Source: Sphingomonadales bacterium
GTDB lineage: Bacteria > Pseudomonadota > Alphaproteobacteria > Sphingomonadales > Sphingomonadaceae
Assembly (NCBI GenBank): GCA_016720115.1
Contig: JADJXT010000001.1
Location: 496,001-560,000, forward strand
Direction of reading: 5' to 3'
Length of the DNA: 64,000 bases
Shown here in pieces: positions 61,904-64,000 of this stretch (position 1 is the first letter of the stretch; each line of letters starts with the position of its first letter). The position numbers and the translations under genes are program-made. The notes beneath the pieces were generated by a model that saw nothing but the letters and a program-made list of their open reading frames with translations, was not told the origin of the DNA and made no database searches.

Positions 61904-62719
61904 TCAGCGTGACAGCATCAGCGGAACGCGCGACTGCATCGTCAGATAGCGGGTGACGCCGCCGAGCAGCGTCTCGCGCAGCCGCGAATGGCCATAGGCA
62001 CCGATCAGGATGCAGCCTGCGCCGTGATCGAGCGCAAACTGGTGCAGCACATCGTCGGTATCGCGCACGCCGGGCTTCAGATTGTGCAGCTCGGTGGCGA
62101 TGTCGTGGCGTGACAGATATTCGGAAGCCGCAGTTTGCGGGAATTCCTCTTCCTTGTTGCCGATCGAAACCAGATGCACGGCAGATGCCATTTTGAGTGT
62201 CGGCAGCGCATGGCGGATCGCCCGCGCCGCCTGTTCGGAGGCATTCCAGCCAACCACAACCGGTGCCGTCGGATCGATACGGTCGCATCCTGTGGGGACG
62301 ACCAGCACCGGGCAGCCTGCATGGACGACCACGGCATCGACGATAGGCAGCGGATGCGCGACATCGCCCTTTTGCGGGCCAGCCTGGCCGAGAATGACCA
62401 TATCGGCGAGCGAGGACGCCGAAACGAGCGTCTGCGCAACATCGCCGTCAAAGGCCTGCCAGTCCCAGCGGACATCTTCCTTGGAAAGCCGGTTCTCGAC
62501 CTGGCGCTGCAGTGCGTCCTGCGTTTTGCGTAGTTCCTCGATAAGCACGCTGCTGGTGAACATGCCGCCAGCGGGATCGAAGGTCGCATAGGCGCCATAA
62601 GGCGTCACATGCATGCATGTGAGATGCGCGTCATGCGCGCGGCAAAGGTCGAGGGCGGCGGTCAGGCGGTTTTCAAAGCCGCTATCGTCATAAACATGAA
62701 CGAGTACAGATTTCAGCAT
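61904..62719 (-). CDS. Tandem universal stress protein
   Basis: 271 residues, two UspA domains. The first starts MLKSVLVHVYDDSGFENRLT; the second ends with the ATP-binding signature GAYGHSRLRETLLGGVTRYL. Start chosen at the Met with GAGGAA upstream, not the longer frame to 62836. Such proteins are commonly in FNR/oxygen regulons, and an FNR box lies 87 bases upstream in the divergent gap shared with hemN. Confidence 0.9.
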   Translation of the reverse strand: MLKSVLVHVYDDSGFENRLTAALDLCRAHDAHLTCMHVTPYGAYATFDPAGGMFTSSVLIEELRKTQDALQRQVENRLSKEDVRWDWQAFDGDVAQTLVSASSLADMVILGQAGPQKGDVAHPLPIVDAVVVHAGCPVLVVPTGCDRIDPTAPVVVGWNASEQAARAIRHALPTLKMASAVHLVSIGNKEEEFPQTAASEYLSRHDIATELHNLKPGVRDTDDVLHQFALDHGAGCILIGAYGHSRLRETLLGGVTRYLTMQSRVPLMLSR

Positions 62720-62806
62720 TGCAAATTCCTCTGCAATTTCGATTTGTTGGTGCAGACAATAGATTCGCTGCGGCGGATGTCCTTGACCAATGACAAGGAA
62801 CTTCTT

Positions 62807-62820
62807 GACTGAGATCAAAG
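62807..62820. promoter_or_regulatory. FNR box between usp and hemN
   Basis: TTGAC-tgag-ATCAA fits the FNR/FixK consensus. It is 35 bases before the hemN ATG and 87 before usp. A weaker relative, TTGACCAATGACAA, lies at 62785-62798. Confidence 0.75.
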
Positions 62821-62855
62821 CGAAACCCGGCTTCAATCCCTAGTTTCCGGGTATT

Positions 62856-64000
62856 ATGTGGCCATATTTCCCGGATCTTTTGGCGCGGCCCGTGCCACGA
62901 TATACCAGCTACCCCCCGGCCACGCAGTTCACCGACACAGTAGGGGCGGACGTGCAGGCGCAGGCGCTCAATTCCGTGGTCAGCGGAACGCCGATCTCGC
63001 TCTACGCGCATATCCCCTATTGCCAGTCGATCTGCTGGTATTGCGGCTGCAACACCGGCGCGGCCGGGCGAACACAGCGGCTGCACGCCTATCTCGAAGC
63101 GCTTGAGGCCGAGATGGCGATGGTCGCGAAGATGCTGGGCGGGCGCGGCAAACTGCAGCGCATCGCCTTTGGCGGGGGCAGCCCCAATGCCATCGAACCC
63201 ATTGCATTTGTTCGGCTCGTCGACCGGTTGGTGACGATGTTCGCCGGAATCAGTCCCAACATATCGGTTGAGATCGATCCGCGTGCTTTCAGCCTCGAAT
63301 GGGCGATGACGCTGGCTGTGGCGCAGGTCAGCCGGGTCAGTTTCGGCGTGCAGAGTTTCGATCCCGAAATCCAGGCGGCTATCGGTCGCATCCAGCCGGT
63401 GGAGATGATCGAAACCTGCCTGGCTTCTCTGCGCGCGCGCGGTGTCGAGTCGATCAATTTCGATTTGATGTACGGCCTGCCGCATCAGACCAACGACAGC
63501 CTGCTTGGAACGCTGGACGATGTCGTCCGCATGCGTCCTTCGCGCATCGCCCTGTTCGGCTATGCGCATTTGCCGCATATTTTCCCACGACAGAAACGCA
63601 TCGACGCGGCGGCGCTGCCGGGTATCGAGGCGCGGTTCGAACAGGCGGCAATTGGCTATGAACGACTTGTGTCCGAAGGCTATGTGCCCATCGGTTTCGA
63701 TCATTTCGCGCTGCCGGACGATCCAATCGCGATTGCGGCAGCCGAAGGCAAGGTGCGGCGCAATTTTCAAGGCTTCACCGAAGACCAGTCCGATGTGCTG
63801 ATCGGTTTTGGCGCCAGCGCAATCAGCCAGTTTCCGGAAGCTATCATACAAAATGAAAAAAATCCAGGTGCGTACCGGCAGATCGTGGGGGCGCACCAGC
63901 TCGCAGGGCGGCGCGGGCTGGTCCGCGATGCCGACGATCAAATGCGCGCGCGCTTGATCGAACGCTTGCTTTGCACCGGTCGCACCGATGCAAGCTGCCT
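62856..64000 (+). CDS. hemN: Oxygen-independent coproporphyrinogen III dehydrogenase, 3' partial
   Basis: The frame starts MWPYFPDLLARPVPRYTSYP and runs off the window after 381 codons of an expected 450 or so. The radical SAM motif is YAHIPYCQSICWYCGCNT (Cys-x3-Cys-x2-Cys). FGGGSPNAIEP, VSFGVQSFDPEIQAAIGR and NFDLMYGLPHQT are typical of HemN, not HemW. It forms protoporphyrinogen for haem synthesis without oxygen, with SAM as oxidant. The FNR box just upstream fits micro-oxic induction. Confidence 0.93.
   Translation, partial: MWPYFPDLLARPVPRYTSYPPATQFTDTVGADVQAQALNSVVSGTPISLYAHIPYCQSICWYCGCNTGAAGRTQRLHAYLEALEAEMAMVAKMLGGRGKLQRIAFGGGSPNAIEPIAFVRLVDRLVTMFAGISPNISVEIDPRAFSLEWAMTLAVAQVSRVSFGVQSFDPEIQAAIGRIQPVEMIETCLASLRARGVESINFDLMYGLPHQTNDSLLGTLDDVVRMRPSRIALFGYAHLPHIFPRQKRIDAAALPGIEARFEQAAIGYERLVSEGYVPIGFDHFALPDDPIAIAAAEGKVRRNFQGFTEDQSDVLIGFGASAISQFPEAIIQNEKNPGAYRQIVGAHQLAGRRGLVRDADDQMRARLIERLLCTGRTDASC

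Noticed and set aside
1..64000. Search for CRISPR arrays, rRNA and tRNA genes
   Set aside because: No regularly spaced short repeats and no tRNA- or rRNA-like sequence were noticed by eye; a tool-based scan could not be run.

Overview
The window looks like a sphingomonad (Alphaproteobacteria, most likely Sphingopyxis or a close relative). Three things point there: the plasmid/ICE small proteins (DUF2493, DUF6878, DUF6915, DUF6437, DUF5818), a polyethylene-glycol (peg) catabolic operon of the Sphingopyxis type, and a cbb3 oxidase operon with an FnrL regulator. There is no rRNA, tRNA or CRISPR array.

Layout. 1-19.8 kb is a mobile-element backbone: the tail of a P4-type integrase, a secreted lytic transglycosylase, a TOPRIM primase, a very large methyltransferase/strawberry-notch helicase gene, an Xre/RES toxin-antitoxin pair, a ParB-like protein, an ArdC-like antirestriction protein, several DUF proteins and SSB. 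The helicase gene is split by a recombinase-in-trio (RIT) element with perfect 88-bp terminal inverted repeats. 20-41.2 kb is a catabolic block of visibly lower GC: tautomerase, GST, FAD oxidase, then pegR (AraC), pegE (acyl-CoA ligase), pegA (GMC PEG dehydrogenase), pegC (aldehyde dehydrogenase), pegD (permease) and pegB (TonB receptor). The pegR-pegE part is a 4.53-kb tandem duplication. pegA is broken by an IS256-family element. pegC and pegD read as one 999-residue polypeptide. An IS21 element abuts the 5' end of pegB. 41-52 kb is a mosaic of two different IS21 elements, fragments of a helicase and a nuclease, a phosphatase/ADP-ribosylglycohydrolase fusion, an IS110 transposase and an S24-like regulator lacking its catalytic residues. 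52-64 kb is ordinary core sequence: fnrL, ccoNOQP-ccoGHIS, a small Cys-rich protein, ompW, a DUF2892 protein, a universal stress protein and the start of hemN, with FNR/FixK boxes before ccoN and between usp and hemN.

How the genes would work together. In the peg model, PegB imports PEG, PegD carries it across the inner membrane, PegA oxidises the terminal alcohol, PegC oxidises the aldehyde, PegE makes the CoA ester and PegR senses PEG. The neighbouring FAD oxidase and GST are plausible partners for ether cleavage and CoA-ester handling. Here the pathway appears inactivated at pegA. The core end is a low-oxygen respiration module (oxidase, maturation factors, oxygen-independent haem synthesis) under FnrL.

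Caution: at least six probable frame errors lie in short homopolymer runs (both pegR copies, pegE copy 1 twice, ritB, a DUF4166 gene). The four differences between the two duplicated copies are also all homopolymer-length differences. Some pseudogenes, and possibly the pegC-pegD fusion, may therefore be sequencing errors.
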